DNA of 64,000 nucleotides from Corynebacterium aquatimens (GCF_030408395.1 NZ_CP046980.1:1736001-1800000), one strand, 5' to 3'. Shown: positions 1 to 8,468, numbered from the stretch's first letter. Translations and numbers: made by a program. Notes: generated from the sequence alone by a model not told the origin.

Positions 1-1
1 G

Positions 2-1201
2 AAGCTCGACGCAAACGGCAACGGCACCATCGAGTTAGATGGAAAGATCCAGTTCTATGGCCACAAGGGCTTGGGCGCGAATGGCGGCTGGGGTCTTGAC
101 CTCAACTTCTCCGACATCAAGCTCAAGGTCGACGGCAAAAAGATGCAGATGCTCGCCGACTACGTCTCTGTCGGCGAGCTCCCCGGCGGTGAAGGCTCCA
201 AGAACTCCCCCGCCGACGACGCCCTTATCGCCGAGTACGAGCTCGTTGCTCCGATCAAGCCCGAAGCCGGCAAGGAGTTCGACTTCAAGGTGAACAAAGG
301 CCGCCTCAAGGATGGCGGCTTCGACGCCTTCATCGCCTACTCTGAGCAATACAAGCCCGAGGCCGACGCCTTCGGCGGCACGCTGAAGTTCGCTGAAAAG
401 AAGAAGGAAGAGCCGACCAACACCAGCAAGCCGGAAGAGCCGACCAACACCAGCAAGCCGGAAGAGCCGACCAACACCAGCAAGCCGGAAGAGCCGACCA
501 ACACCAGCAAGCCGGAAGAGCCGACCAACACCAGCAAGCCGGAAGAGCCGACCAACACCAGCAAGCCGGAAGAGCCGACCAACACCAGCAAGCCGGCCGA
601 GCCGACCAACACCAGCAAGCCGGAAGAGCCGACCAACACCAGCAAGCCGGCCGAGCCGACCAACACCAGCAAGCCGGCCGAGCCGACCAACACCAGCAAG
701 CCGGCCGAGCCGACCAACACCAGCAAGCCGGCCGAGCCGACCAACACCAGCAAGCCGGCCGAGCCGACCAGCACCAGCAAGCCGGCCGAGCCGACCAACA
801 CCAGCAAGCCGGCCAAGCCGACCAACACCAGCAAGCCGGCCAAGCCGACCAACACCAGCAAGCCGGCCAAGCCGACCAACACCAGCAAGCCGGCCGAGCC
901 GACCAACACCAGCAAGCCGGCCGAGCCGACCAACACCAGCAAGCCGGCCGAGCCGACCAACACCAGCAAGCCGGCCGAGCCGACCAACACCAGCAAGCCG
1001 GCCGAGCCGACCAACACCAGCAAGCCGGCACCGAACGCCGGCTCCTCGGAGAAAGCTAAGACCGCCGGTATCGTGATCGGCGTCCTCGCCGCTCTCGCAG
1101 CCATCATCGGCATCATCGGGTTCATAAACAGTGGCGCACTGGACAGCATCATGCGCCAGTTCCGTGGCGCACTGGACAGCATCATGCGCCAGTTCCGTTA
1201 A
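2..1201 (+). CDS. HtaA-domain cell-surface haem-binding protein with long repeat stalk (5' partial)
   Basis: The reading frame is open from base 2, so the start lies upstream of the window. The visible N-terminal part is the second half of an HtaA domain: the motif QFYGHKG, then WGLDLNF. The family binds haem at the corynebacterial surface, and the His of the YGH motif is the usual haem-pocket residue. A 23-copy nine-residue repeat follows (consensus xEPTNTSKP), rich in Pro, Thr and Lys, which probably forms a wall-spanning stalk. Then come a hydrophobic membrane helix and a short tail, GALDSIMRQFR, present twice. Two more HtaA genes follow in the same direction. The repeat count may vary between strains. 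Confidence 0.9.
   Translation, partial: KLDANGNGTIELDGKIQFYGHKGLGANGGWGLDLNFSDIKLKVDGKKMQMLADYVSVGELPGGEGSKNSPADDALIAEYELVAPIKPEAGKEFDFKVNKGRLKDGGFDAFIAYSEQYKPEADAFGGTLKFAEKKKEEPTNTSKPEEPTNTSKPEEPTNTSKPEEPTNTSKPEEPTNTSKPEEPTNTSKPEEPTNTSKPAEPTNTSKPEEPTNTSKPAEPTNTSKPAEPTNTSKPAEPTNTSKPAEPTNTSKPAEPTSTSKPAEPTNTSKPAKPTNTSKPAKPTNTSKPAKPTNTSKPAEPTNTSKPAEPTNTSKPAEPTNTSKPAEPTNTSKPAEPTNTSKPAPNAGSSEKAKTAGIVIGVLAALAAIIGIIGFINSGALDSIMRQFRGALDSIMRQFR
407..1027 (+). repeat. 27-bp tandem repeat, 23 units, in frame
   Basis: Twenty-three head-to-tail 27-bp units, each encoding nine residues ending in PTNTSKP. Units differ mainly in the first two codons: EE in the first seven and the ninth, AE in most later ones, AK in three consecutive units (16-18), and one PTSTSKP (unit 14). 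The block-like distribution of variants is what unequal exchange or slippage would leave. Because the unit is a multiple of three, length change keeps the frame. Confidence 0.97.
1132..1197 (+). repeat. 33-bp perfect duplication at the 3' end of the HtaA stalk gene
   Basis: Two identical adjacent 33-bp copies (1132-1164 and 1165-1197) encode GALDSIMRQFR twice, just before the stop codon. Each copy holds an inverted repeat, TGGCGCA and TGCGCCA, separated by 13 bases. Confidence 0.95.
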
Positions 1202-1216
1202 GAAACCACTCCAACT

Positions 1217-1258
1217 AAAGTGGGGTCCATCGATTGCGGTGGCCCCCACTTTCTTTTT
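1217..1258 (+). terminator. Rho-independent terminator after the stalk gene
   Basis: AAAGTGGGG (1217-1225) pairs with CCCCACTTT (1244-1252), followed by CTTTTT. It lies 15 bases after the stop codon of the first HtaA gene and just before the ribosome-binding site of the second. Confidence 0.75.
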
Positions 1259-1271
1259 AGGAAGGATCCCA

Positions 1272-2204
1272 ATGTTCCTCGCCCACACCACCGGCACCCG
1301 TGCAGCGGCTGCTGTCGCCACGGCGGCAACCTTGACTGTCGCAAGCTTTGTCGCCCCCGCCAGCGCCGCAGCCCAAGATTCCGAAACACAGCCACGTATC
1401 ACCTCGGGCACTGTCCAGTGGCCGATCAAGGCGTCCTACCTCGACTACATCCAAGGCTTTGCGGAGGGCCGGATCCTCACCAGCCAGGGCGTTGTCCCGC
1501 TCAAGAACGGTAAGCAGAAGGTCACCAACCTCCGCTTCCCCGTCAACGCCGAAAAATCCCACGTTGACGGTAACGGCAACGGGGTGATTCAGCTCGACGG
1601 GGAGCTGCAGTTCTACGGGCACATGTCGATTCCGGTCGAGGGCAAATGGGGGCTGGATCTGAATTACAAAGACTTCAAGATCGTCGTCACGAACGGCACT
1701 GACGCCAAGATCACTGCGGACTATCACGTCCAAGGCGGCCTTCCCAACGAAGAGCCCAAGAACGAAAAAGTCGATGATGCGGAGCTCACCCGGTTTACGC
1801 TGCCCAAGAAAATCTCCGGAGGCACCTACCGCGCGCGCGTTGAGAGCATGACGCTTAGCGACGGCGGCTACAACTCACTTCTCGCCTACAACCAAAACCT
1901 TGAGTTCAAGGATGCGCCGCTTAACATCACGCTGAACAGCGGCGGGCAAACGGCTGGTTCCAGCGGCAGTTCCAATGAGAGTTCCGCCGACGCGGGTGAT
2001 GCGACTTCTTCGGTCGAAGACTTCGACGCGAAGCTCGCCGAACTTTCTTCCACAGAGAAGGGGTCGCTTCTCGAGAGGATCATCACCGGCGTGGCCATCC
2101 TTCTGGCGGTGAGCGGTCTCACGGTCGCTCTTGCAGGCATTGCGAAAGGCATGGGCGATATTCTCGGCTTCCAGCCGCCGAAGCTTCCTCCGCTCCCCTT
2201 CTAA
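1272..2204 (+). CDS. HtaA-domain secreted, membrane-anchored haem-binding protein
   Basis: 310 residues. The ATG at 1272 is chosen because AGGAAGGA lies just upstream and a signal peptide follows (MFLAHTTGTRAAAAV... ending near PASAAAQ, about residue 37). One HtaA domain spans roughly residues 45-220 and keeps the FYGHMS and WGLDLNY motifs, so the haem-pocket His is present. A Ser-rich linker leads to a C-terminal membrane helix (about residues 275-300). It would sit outside the membrane and bind or relay haem together with its two HtaA neighbours. The longer open frame upstream overlaps the previous gene's 33-bp duplication and is not used. Confidence 0.9.
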   Translation: MFLAHTTGTRAAAAVATAATLTVASFVAPASAAAQDSETQPRITSGTVQWPIKASYLDYIQGFAEGRILTSQGVVPLKNGKQKVTNLRFPVNAEKSHVDGNGNGVIQLDGELQFYGHMSIPVEGKWGLDLNYKDFKIVVTNGTDAKITADYHVQGGLPNEEPKNEKVDDAELTRFTLPKKISGGTYRARVESMTLSDGGYNSLLAYNQNLEFKDAPLNITLNSGGQTAGSSGSSNESSADAGDATSSVEDFDAKLAELSSTEKGSLLERIITGVAILLAVSGLTVALAGIAKGMGDILGFQPPKLPPLPF

Positions 2205-2384
2205 TCCCCTCCCTCTAATCCCCTCCCAAGGACAACCCCACGCCCGGCTGGTAGGCATGCTCGTTCGCACCCCCGTGCACGACGCTGGGCGCGGCATACT
2301 AAAGTTTGAAGCGTTACACCCCGGCAATCGCCGGCCCCAACTCGGATCTGACCCGAGAATCCAACCCGAGAAAGTGAGACTCGC

Positions 2385-3236
2385 ATGAGCCTTCGTACAC
2401 GTCTTGTCGCTGCCGCAACGGTTGTGGCTGTCAGCACCGCACTTCCCGTTCCCCATGCCGTGGCCGCCCCGGAGGAGCTCGCGACTCCTGGCATCCCGGT
2501 CGCCGCAGCTACCTCCGAAGAACCGGCTTCTGACCAGCCCGCTGCTGAACAGCCTGCCACGAAAGACGGCTACGTTACGTGGAACATGAAGGGCAGCTTC
2601 TGGAAGCACCTCGAGGGCCCGCTCGCGAAAGCAGAGTTCACGACCACCGGCGGTGCCTACAAGTCCGACGACAGCTTCGTGTTCCCCATCGACACCGACG
2701 GGTCGAAGATCGGTGCCGACGGTTCAGGCACCCTGAAGCTTGACGGCACGGCGACCGTTCGCGCCTACAAGGGACTCGGCAAGGACGGGGCCTGGGGCCT
2801 GGATGTCACCTACTCCAACCTCCGCGTGGAGTTCAAGAACAACAAAGCCACTCTGTATGCCGACTTCACCATGTCCGGCCGGGGTGGTCAGGGCCAGGGC
2901 AGGTTCGTCGAGGACCAGGGCACCAACATGGCCATGGTCGACTTCATCCTTCCGGGCGCCATCAAGCCGGGCACTGATTTCAAGGCACAGAACCGCTCGA
3001 CTGTCGCCCGCGACGGCCTCGAAAAGTCCCTCCTCAACTACAAGAACGGCCAAAAGCTTGACGACGGCTACGTCAGCGTCGTCGTCTACAAGAACGCCGA
3101 GCTGCCACAGGTGGACACCACTCCGAGCGGCTCTTCGCAGACGCAGAAGATCGTCGCCATCGTTCTCGGCGTGATCACGGCCATCGCCGCTATCCTCGGC
3201 GTCGCTGCGTTCGCAATGCCGAACATCCAGTTCTAA
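2385..3236 (+). CDS. HtaA-domain protein lacking the YGH histidine
   Basis: 283 residues with a signal peptide (cleavage likely after PVPHAVA, about residue 27), an acidic linker, one HtaA domain (about 60-225) and a C-terminal membrane helix (about 250-275). The domain core is recognisable (WGLDVTYSNL), but where both neighbours have FYGH this protein has RAYK, putting Lys129 at the usual His. It may bind haem differently, bind another ligand, or act as a structural partner. Its stop is two bases from the start of the downstream glycosylase gene, so the two are probably co-transcribed. Confidence 0.85.
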   Translation: MSLRTRLVAAATVVAVSTALPVPHAVAAPEELATPGIPVAAATSEEPASDQPAAEQPATKDGYVTWNMKGSFWKHLEGPLAKAEFTTTGGAYKSDDSFVFPIDTDGSKIGADGSGTLKLDGTATVRAYKGLGKDGAWGLDVTYSNLRVEFKNNKATLYADFTMSGRGGQGQGRFVEDQGTNMAMVDFILPGAIKPGTDFKAQNRSTVARDGLEKSLLNYKNGQKLDDGYVSVVVYKNAELPQVDTTPSGSSQTQKIVAIVLGVITAIAAILGVAAFAMPNIQF

Positions 3237-3238
3237 CC

Positions 3239-3841
3239 GTGATCGATTTTTCCGCCCCAGCAGACGTGGTCGCACCGCAGCTGCTGGGGTGTTTCCTTTC
3301 CCACAACGGCGTGACTTTACGTATCACGGAGGTGGAGGCCTACCTGGGCACCGACGACCCGGCAGCGCACGGCTACCGGGGCAAAACTGCCCGCAACGCG
3401 GCGATGTTCGGCCCGCCGGGACGGTTCTACGTCTACTTGTCGTACGGCATCCACCTCAACGGAAACATCGTGTGCGCGCCGGAAGGCACGGGCCACGGAT
3501 GTCTGCTCCGCGCCGGCGAGGTGATTCGCGGTGAGGAGCTCGCTCAGAAGCGTCGACAAGCTCCGCGCAAGGGCATCCGCGGCGGCCGCCCGGCCGAAAG
3601 GGACATCGAGTTCGCCAATCTTGCCCGCGGGCCCGGCAACCTTGGCGCAGCGCTGGACCTCACGCTCGCCGATAACGGCGTCCCCGTGCGCGTTACCGAC
3701 CGCGCCCACGAACCGGAGTGGGTCGCGGGCCCACGCATCGGAATCAGCAAGAACGCCGACGCCACGTTGCGCTTCTGGATCCCCGGCGACCCCACCGTCA
3801 GCCCTCCGCGCGGGCGCCCGAAGCCCCAAGCAGATCGCTAA
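3239..3841 (+). CDS. mpg: 3-methyladenine DNA glycosylase (AAG/MPG family)
   Basis: 200 residues, GTG start two bases after the preceding stop. It removes alkylated purines in base-excision repair. The family core ITEVEAYLG supplies the catalytic Glu, followed by DPAAHGYRGKTARN and MFGPPGRFYVYLSYG. Length fits bacterial MPG proteins (about 190-210). The tight spacing to the HtaA gene suggests read-through rather than shared function. The alternative name is alkyladenine DNA glycosylase; the family assignment is secure. Confidence 0.92.
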   Translation: MIDFSAPADVVAPQLLGCFLSHNGVTLRITEVEAYLGTDDPAAHGYRGKTARNAAMFGPPGRFYVYLSYGIHLNGNIVCAPEGTGHGCLLRAGEVIRGEELAQKRRQAPRKGIRGGRPAERDIEFANLARGPGNLGAALDLTLADNGVPVRVTDRAHEPEWVAGPRIGISKNADATLRFWIPGDPTVSPPRGRPKPQADR

Positions 3842-3952
3842 CCCGCCGCGGCAGCCCCGGTCGGCTACCCCCGCTACCACCCCCGTTTCCAAGAAGGCGG
3901 CCAAACACATTACCGCACGCCCCGCCGATAACTGCTGACACGACAATCAATC

Positions 3953-4042
3953 TGTGGATAAGTCCCCCGATTTTCCTCTCGCAGCCATCAAAAGACCGTC
4001 CGCGAAGCGCCCAGCATGCTCCCACCGCGAAAGTTATCCACA
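3953..4042. promoter_or_regulatory. Two opposed DnaA-box 9-mers
   Basis: TGTGGATAA at 3953-3961 (minus-strand box) and TTATCCACA at 4034-4042 (plus-strand box) both match the strict DnaA consensus. They are 72 bases apart in the intergenic region upstream of the HNH gene. No dnaA, dnaN or other origin gene is nearby, so this is not oriC. It could be a DnaA-titration or DnaA-regulated site. Confidence 0.55.
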
Positions 4043-4058
4043 GCCCCAAAAATACCCC

Positions 4059-4088
4059 TTGACGTGCGCGGAAAAGCCCCCAATCATA
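4059..4088 (+). promoter_or_regulatory. Candidate promoter of the HNH gene, possibly leaderless
   Basis: TTGACG (4059-4064) and ATCATA (4083-4088) are spaced 18 bases apart. The -10 element ends six bases before the ATG at 4095, so transcription would begin at or next to the start codon. No ribosome-binding site is visible. Confidence 0.45.
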
Positions 4089-4094
4089 CGAAGT

Positions 4095-5336
4095 ATGAGT
4101 TTCGCAGCACTGGTTGAGGCAATGGGGGCAAGCGCCGTCGATACGCTTGCGGGCTTTGACCGTGCTGCGGCGATTGAGGCGGGGTTCAAACCGTCGGACG
4201 CGAAAGCGTGGGCCGCCCTCCATGCGGTGTACTACGGTCCCACGCGCGCGACGCGCTACCAAAAGGCCCTGCGTGAGAAGGCCCGCGCGAGTAAGTTCTC
4301 GCTGCACCAGCTCGCGCTAATAGAGCAGCACCTCGCGCGCGTCAGCGACAAGAAGCAGCAGCGCGAGCTGCGCATGGAGTTGCTCAGCGTTCGCGGGGGC
4401 TACGACACTTTAAATCGCCGCGCCAAAGAAATCGTGCCCACGGCGGCCACTCCCCCGAAGGATTCCTTCCGCGTCACGGCGTCGAAGATGGGTAAGCGCA
4501 GCGTCCACATCACCGCCGATGAGCGCTTCGTCGCGGACCTTGAGCACGCGATCCACCAGTACGCGAAAGCCATCGCGGCCACCAAGTCCCCCGACGCCCC
4601 CCACATCACACGGCCGACAGCCACGCAGATGCTCACGGCGTTCGTCGCATTCATGCGCGGTGGTCTCTCCCCCGCGGGCGACGGCGACGGCGCGGGCATT
4701 CCACTCGCCGCTCCGCGCCCCTTGCTCCTCATCCCCTTGCCGGAGTGGACAAAGATCATCCGCGGCGACCTGGATGACGTCGAGCTTTCGCTTACCGACG
4801 GCACCACCATCACCGGCGCCGACTTCCTCAACAAGTACTACGCGAATCCGGAATTCGGGCTTGAAGCGGCGACGTTCCACCCCACCGAGGGACCAGTGAA
4901 TCTCTACCGGGCCAGCCGTTATGCCAACGACAAGCAGCGCGACCTAGCACGCGCCACCACGCCGGTCTGCCCCGTGCCCGGGTGCAAGGTGCCCGCAGAT
5001 TACTGCCAAGTCCACCACATCACCGCGTGGAAGAACGGCGGGGAGACAAACATGGACAACCTGACCATGTTGTGCTCGTACCACAACGCAATTAACGACG
5101 ACGGGCCCCACCCCAGCACCCGCGGCACCGCCCGCGGCGGGGCCCGACCTCGCAACGCTGGAACGATGATCCGGCTGCGCGGTACACCCATGTGGCGCTC
5201 GCCGAAGGGGTACACGGTGCCTAACCCGCACCCTCACTACGCGTCCGGGGCGATGATCTCTTTGTTCGGCGATCCCCGCCGCCGCGCCCGCGGCCGCCGG
5301 AACCGCCCAACGGCATCAACGAACGGCCCGCCGTAG
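4095..5336 (+). CDS. HNH endonuclease domain protein (corynebacterial 13E12/DUF222-like)
   Basis: 413 residues. A longer open frame begins at 3954, but the ATG at 4095 is preferred because the sequence MSFAALVEAMGA begins typical members of this corynebacterial family and a promoter sits immediately upstream. The helical N-terminal part is uncharacterised. The C-terminal HNH motif reads CPVPGC, then QVHHITAW, then DNLTMLCSYHN, with Cys pairs for zinc and the His-His-Asn catalytic set intact. The basic tail is disordered (RRRARGRRNR). Such genes occur in many copies in actinobacteria and may be mobile; the target is unknown. Confidence 0.85.
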   Translation: MSFAALVEAMGASAVDTLAGFDRAAAIEAGFKPSDAKAWAALHAVYYGPTRATRYQKALREKARASKFSLHQLALIEQHLARVSDKKQQRELRMELLSVRGGYDTLNRRAKEIVPTAATPPKDSFRVTASKMGKRSVHITADERFVADLEHAIHQYAKAIAATKSPDAPHITRPTATQMLTAFVAFMRGGLSPAGDGDGAGIPLAAPRPLLLIPLPEWTKIIRGDLDDVELSLTDGTTITGADFLNKYYANPEFGLEAATFHPTEGPVNLYRASRYANDKQRDLARATTPVCPVPGCKVPADYCQVHHITAWKNGGETNMDNLTMLCSYHNAINDDGPHPSTRGTARGGARPRNAGTMIRLRGTPMWRSPKGYTVPNPHPHYASGAMISLFGDPRRRARGRRNRPTASTNGPP

Positions 5337-5431
5337 TATCAAGAATCCCGCGGCGACCCCACCCCGATCACACCACAGCGATCACACCGCGCAGCCAGCG
5401 CGCTGTGCCCTATTCGCGTGCGTGGCGAAGG

Positions 5432-6307
5432 TTAGTGCTTGTCTTTGCTGTGCTTGTTTTTGCTGTGCTTGTTTTTGCTGTGCTTGTCAGACTTCGAGCT
5501 CTTCTCCAGCTTCGCGGCGGCGTCGGGCACGTAGCGGAACTCGTCGCGCGGCGGGCGGACGTAGGTGCTACCGGAGGGCCGCTCGGGGATTTCGGGTAGG
5601 TCGGGTTCGATGTACTCGTAGGGGATCGTCGATAAGAGGTGCGAAATGACGTTGATGCGCGAGCGCTTCTTGTCCTCGCTCTCGACGGTGTACCACGGCG
5701 CGGAGGGAATGTCGGTGTGGATGAACATCTCATCCTTCGCGCGGGAGTATTCCTCCCACTTGGTAATCGACTCCAGATCCATCGGCGACAGCTTCCACTG
5801 GCGCAGCGGATCCTGCTTGCGGGACACGAAGCGGCGGTACTGCTCCTCGTCGGAGACGGAGAACCAGTATTTGCGCAGCAGAATCCCGTCCTCGACCAGC
5901 ATGCGCTCGAAGATCGGCGCCTGGTGGAGGAACCGCCGGTACTCCTGCGACGTGCAAAAGCCCATGACGCGCTCGACGCCCGCGCGGTTGTACCAAGAGC
6001 GGTCGAAGATCACGATCTCACCAGCAGCCGGCAGCTTCTCCACGTACCGCTGGAAGTACCACTGGGTTTGTTCGCGCTCGGTGGGCTTGGGCAGCGCCTC
6101 AATGCGGCAGACACGCGGATTCAGATACTGAGTGATGCGCTTGATCGCCGACCCTTTGCCGGCGGCGTCGCGGCCCTCCATCACGATGACGATCCGGGCG
6201 CCCGTCTCGACCACCCATTGCTGCATCGCCACCAGCTCTGTCTGGAGCCTGCGCAATTCCTTCTCGTACGCTTCGCGGGATAGCTTCGGGGGCTTGGATT
6301 TACTCAT
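5432..6307 (-). CDS. ppk2: Polyphosphate kinase 2
   Basis: 291 residues. Transfers phosphate between polyphosphate and nucleoside diphosphates. Walker A is GRDAAGKG (45-52), and the lid and Walker B region includes FDRSWYNR (101-108), both diagnostic of PPK2. The core ends near residue 260. The last about 20 residues are a Lys/His-rich tail built from a five-residue repeat KHSKN, encoded by 15-bp units at 5436-5450, 5451-5465 and 5466-5480. The tail might bind polyphosphate, which is inference. The gene converges with the HNH gene; the 95 bases between them show no clear feature. Confidence 0.95.
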   Translation of the reverse strand: MSKSKPPKLSREAYEKELRRLQTELVAMQQWVVETGARIVIVMEGRDAAGKGSAIKRITQYLNPRVCRIEALPKPTEREQTQWYFQRYVEKLPAAGEIVIFDRSWYNRAGVERVMGFCTSQEYRRFLHQAPIFERMLVEDGILLRKYWFSVSDEEQYRRFVSRKQDPLRQWKLSPMDLESITKWEEYSRAKDEMFIHTDIPSAPWYTVESEDKKRSRINVISHLLSTIPYEYIEPDLPEIPERPSGSTYVRPPRDEFRYVPDAAAKLEKSSKSDKHSKNKHSKNKHSKDKH

Positions 6308-6361
6308 AAACTCCTAGTTTACGAGCCCCATGCTTATCGACGAAGCCGAGCAGCTGCACCG

Positions 6362-8386
6362 TTACGCGTGGACTGTCACGGTGGTGCTTCCCTCAAACGG
6401 GGTGAGTATGCGCTCGGCATCGCGTGACGTCCCGCGCAACTTCAGCGTGTAGGTCCCCGGCGCGAAACCCTCGGTGTCCCAGGTGACGCGGGCGTTCACC
6501 ACGTCCATGTTCTTGATGAACTCCACGGTCGTATTGGCGTGGAAGTCATCGGCTACGACCGCGCCCTGCGCGTTGGTGATCACGACGTAGCCGTCGCCGA
6601 GGCGCAGGTTGGAGTTGGGGTTCGCGAAAGCGAATGTCGCGGAGGCTTTCTGCCCCACGCGCACGTTTGGCGTATCGACGATCACCTCACCAAACTTCTT
6701 CCCCCAATCCGCGCGGTCAATCCCGGGTCTGCCAGCCAGGGATTTCGGGATGAGCCCGGTCAGGTCGCCGGCGGGCTGGCCGGGGTCGACGGGTGTTCCG
6801 TCGCGAAGCGCAACGGCGAGTTCGTCGAAAACCTGGATCATGGCGTCGAGCTGGTGGCGGCCGAAAATGGTAGCGCCGCCTTCGTAGTCCTGGTTGTCGT
6901 ACTCCTCGGGCGTCGTGACGTAGTGCGCGTAGCCGGAGGTGTATCCCTGGCAGATAACGCGCTCGATCGGCACGCCCAGCACGCCCGCAACGTGGCGGCG
7001 CATGCGGTAGGCGGCCATCGTCGTCGGCTCCATCGAGTGGGTGAGGATGAACACCCCGTTGATCTCAGTGATGGAGTACATGAGCGTCTGCTGGATCATG
7101 CCATCGACGTACCCCATGAACAGCAACTGTTCCTTGTTGCCGTGGATTTCGCGCATTTCGTCGGTGACGAACATCTTGGTCAGGCCCTTGACCCACTCGT
7201 TGCCGCCGCGCTCGCCTTCGTTGAAGACCAGCGCCGGGCCGCCGTCTTCCTGGCTCGTCGCTGCGAATGCGGCGCCAAGCACCGCGGGCCCCAGCTTCTT
7301 GTCCTGCCCGTCGGCGGTGAAGCGACCGTCCACCACGAACGAGCGCATGTCCACCCACTTGTGCACGTTGCGCACGCGCGCAACGCCGGTCACTGACCCG
7401 CCGCCAGTCGTAACTACGGGCCCATTCGTCCCCTCAATCTGCCTATCCCCGAGGATCTTCGCGCTCAGTGCCTCGTCCTGAAAACCCGGCCCCGATTTGG
7501 GCACCAGTCCCATGTTCGGCGTGATGTCGCCCTGCCCGCCTGTCGCAAACGCTGCAACGAAGGTGTGCTTCGCGGGATCCCTGTGCACCACGCCGTGGTC
7601 CGTTTCCATTTTCCAGGAGGCCCAGCCTTTGTGGTCGCCGTCGATAAGCGTGTGCTCATGCCCGAAGCACGTGGCGTGAAGGCCGTACCAGTTGATCAAG
7701 CCGACCTCCTCGCCGCCGCGGGCGATGTGGAGCGTGTGCGACTCAGGATTCACGCCGTTGGGGAACAGCTCAAGCGCGTCGTCTTCGTTGCGTTTGAACG
7801 CCTGGAAGGAACGGTTCGCGCCGGCTTCTGTGACCACCCCGCGGGTGAAGTAGACGTCGCTTTCCTGGATGTCGGCGTGCGCGCGTTCAGCGGCGACCAC
7901 CATGCCCTCGACGGTGGCTTCGAAGGTGACGGGGCGGAAACCCATCGTGACCAGGTCCACCATCAAGTGCCCGGAGGTTCCGCCCGGGCCGGTGTGGGTG
8001 TGGGTGGCGGTGATGAAGGTGTTTCCCTCGTGGTACAGCCCGCGGAACTTGTCGTTCAGGCGGCGCAGCACCTCACGCTGGATCGACTGGAACATCAGGC
8101 CGAACTCGCCGACGATGAACAGCGTGCGGCTACCCGACGGATCCACGAAGATGAACGCGCGCGCCATTTGGCGGAAGCGGATGCCGGTCGTTGTTTGCTC
8201 GCTGACGGCGTAGCCGTTCATGCCCGCGCCGAGCGGTTCGCCGGTCATGTCCGCCATGCCGCGGCCGACTTCAAGCGTGACGCCGCGCGCTTTGTCATCG
8301 GCGGTTGCGGTTGGCCACGTGCTCGCCGCGGCTACGGCTGCGGTGAGTGAGCTAGCTGCAAGGAATGTCCGGCGTGTGAAGGCCAT
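6362..8386 (-). CDS. Secreted neutral/alkaline ceramidase
   Basis: 674 residues. Hydrolyses ceramide to sphingosine and fatty acid outside the cell. The N-terminus has a Tat signal (TRRTFLAASSLTAAVAAA). The zinc-site motif TATHTHTGPGG (127-136) and NWYGLHATCFG (around 232-242) are present, and the length and C-terminal Ig-like domain (about 520-674) fit the family. In the nucleophile motif, usually GDxSPN, this protein reads GDITPN, with Thr289 in place of Ser. A ceramidase fits a skin- or mucosa-associated organism. It lies downstream of the ABC-F gene but separated by 82 bases holding a CCGTTA...TAACGG inverted repeat (8396-8424), so it may have its own promoter. Confidence 0.88.
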   Translation of the reverse strand: MAFTRRTFLAASSLTAAVAAASTWPTATADDKARGVTLEVGRGMADMTGEPLGAGMNGYAVSEQTTTGIRFRQMARAFIFVDPSGSRTLFIVGEFGLMFQSIQREVLRRLNDKFRGLYHEGNTFITATHTHTGPGGTSGHLMVDLVTMGFRPVTFEATVEGMVVAAERAHADIQESDVYFTRGVVTEAGANRSFQAFKRNEDDALELFPNGVNPESHTLHIARGGEEVGLINWYGLHATCFGHEHTLIDGDHKGWASWKMETDHGVVHRDPAKHTFVAAFATGGQGDITPNMGLVPKSGPGFQDEALSAKILGDRQIEGTNGPVVTTGGGSVTGVARVRNVHKWVDMRSFVVDGRFTADGQDKKLGPAVLGAAFAATSQEDGGPALVFNEGERGGNEWVKGLTKMFVTDEMREIHGNKEQLLFMGYVDGMIQQTLMYSITEINGVFILTHSMEPTTMAAYRMRRHVAGVLGVPIERVICQGYTSGYAHYVTTPEEYDNQDYEGGATIFGRHQLDAMIQVFDELAVALRDGTPVDPGQPAGDLTGLIPKSLAGRPGIDRADWGKKFGEVIVDTPNVRVGQKASATFAFANPNSNLRLGDGYVVITNAQGAVVADDFHANTTVEFIKNMDVVNARVTWDTEGFAPGTYTLKLRGTSRDAERILTPFEGSTTVTVHA

Positions 8387-8468
8387 TTCAAAACTCCGTT
8401 AGTTTGCTGAAAAAAACTTAACGGAAGCCTACAACCATTAATCGCTTTGCGTGGCGGAAATCACAAAT

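Noticed and set aside
407..1027. CRISPR-like array
   Set aside because: Units are contiguous with no spacers, and are in frame with a coding sequence.
35..1429. Long minus-strand and alternative-frame open frames across the stalk repeat
   Set aside because: A 27-bp repeat without stops in one frame is likely to be open in others. The plus frame has an HtaA domain, membrane helix and terminator; the others only repeat.
2205..2384. DtxR/iron box upstream of the third HtaA gene
   Set aside because: No sequence close to the 19-bp DtxR consensus is visible here; regulation may act upstream of the window.
8396..8424. CCGTTA...TAACGG inverted repeat as an ABC-F terminator
   Set aside because: On the transcribed minus strand no T-run follows; it may be an operator of the ceramidase gene but nothing supports a specific regulator.
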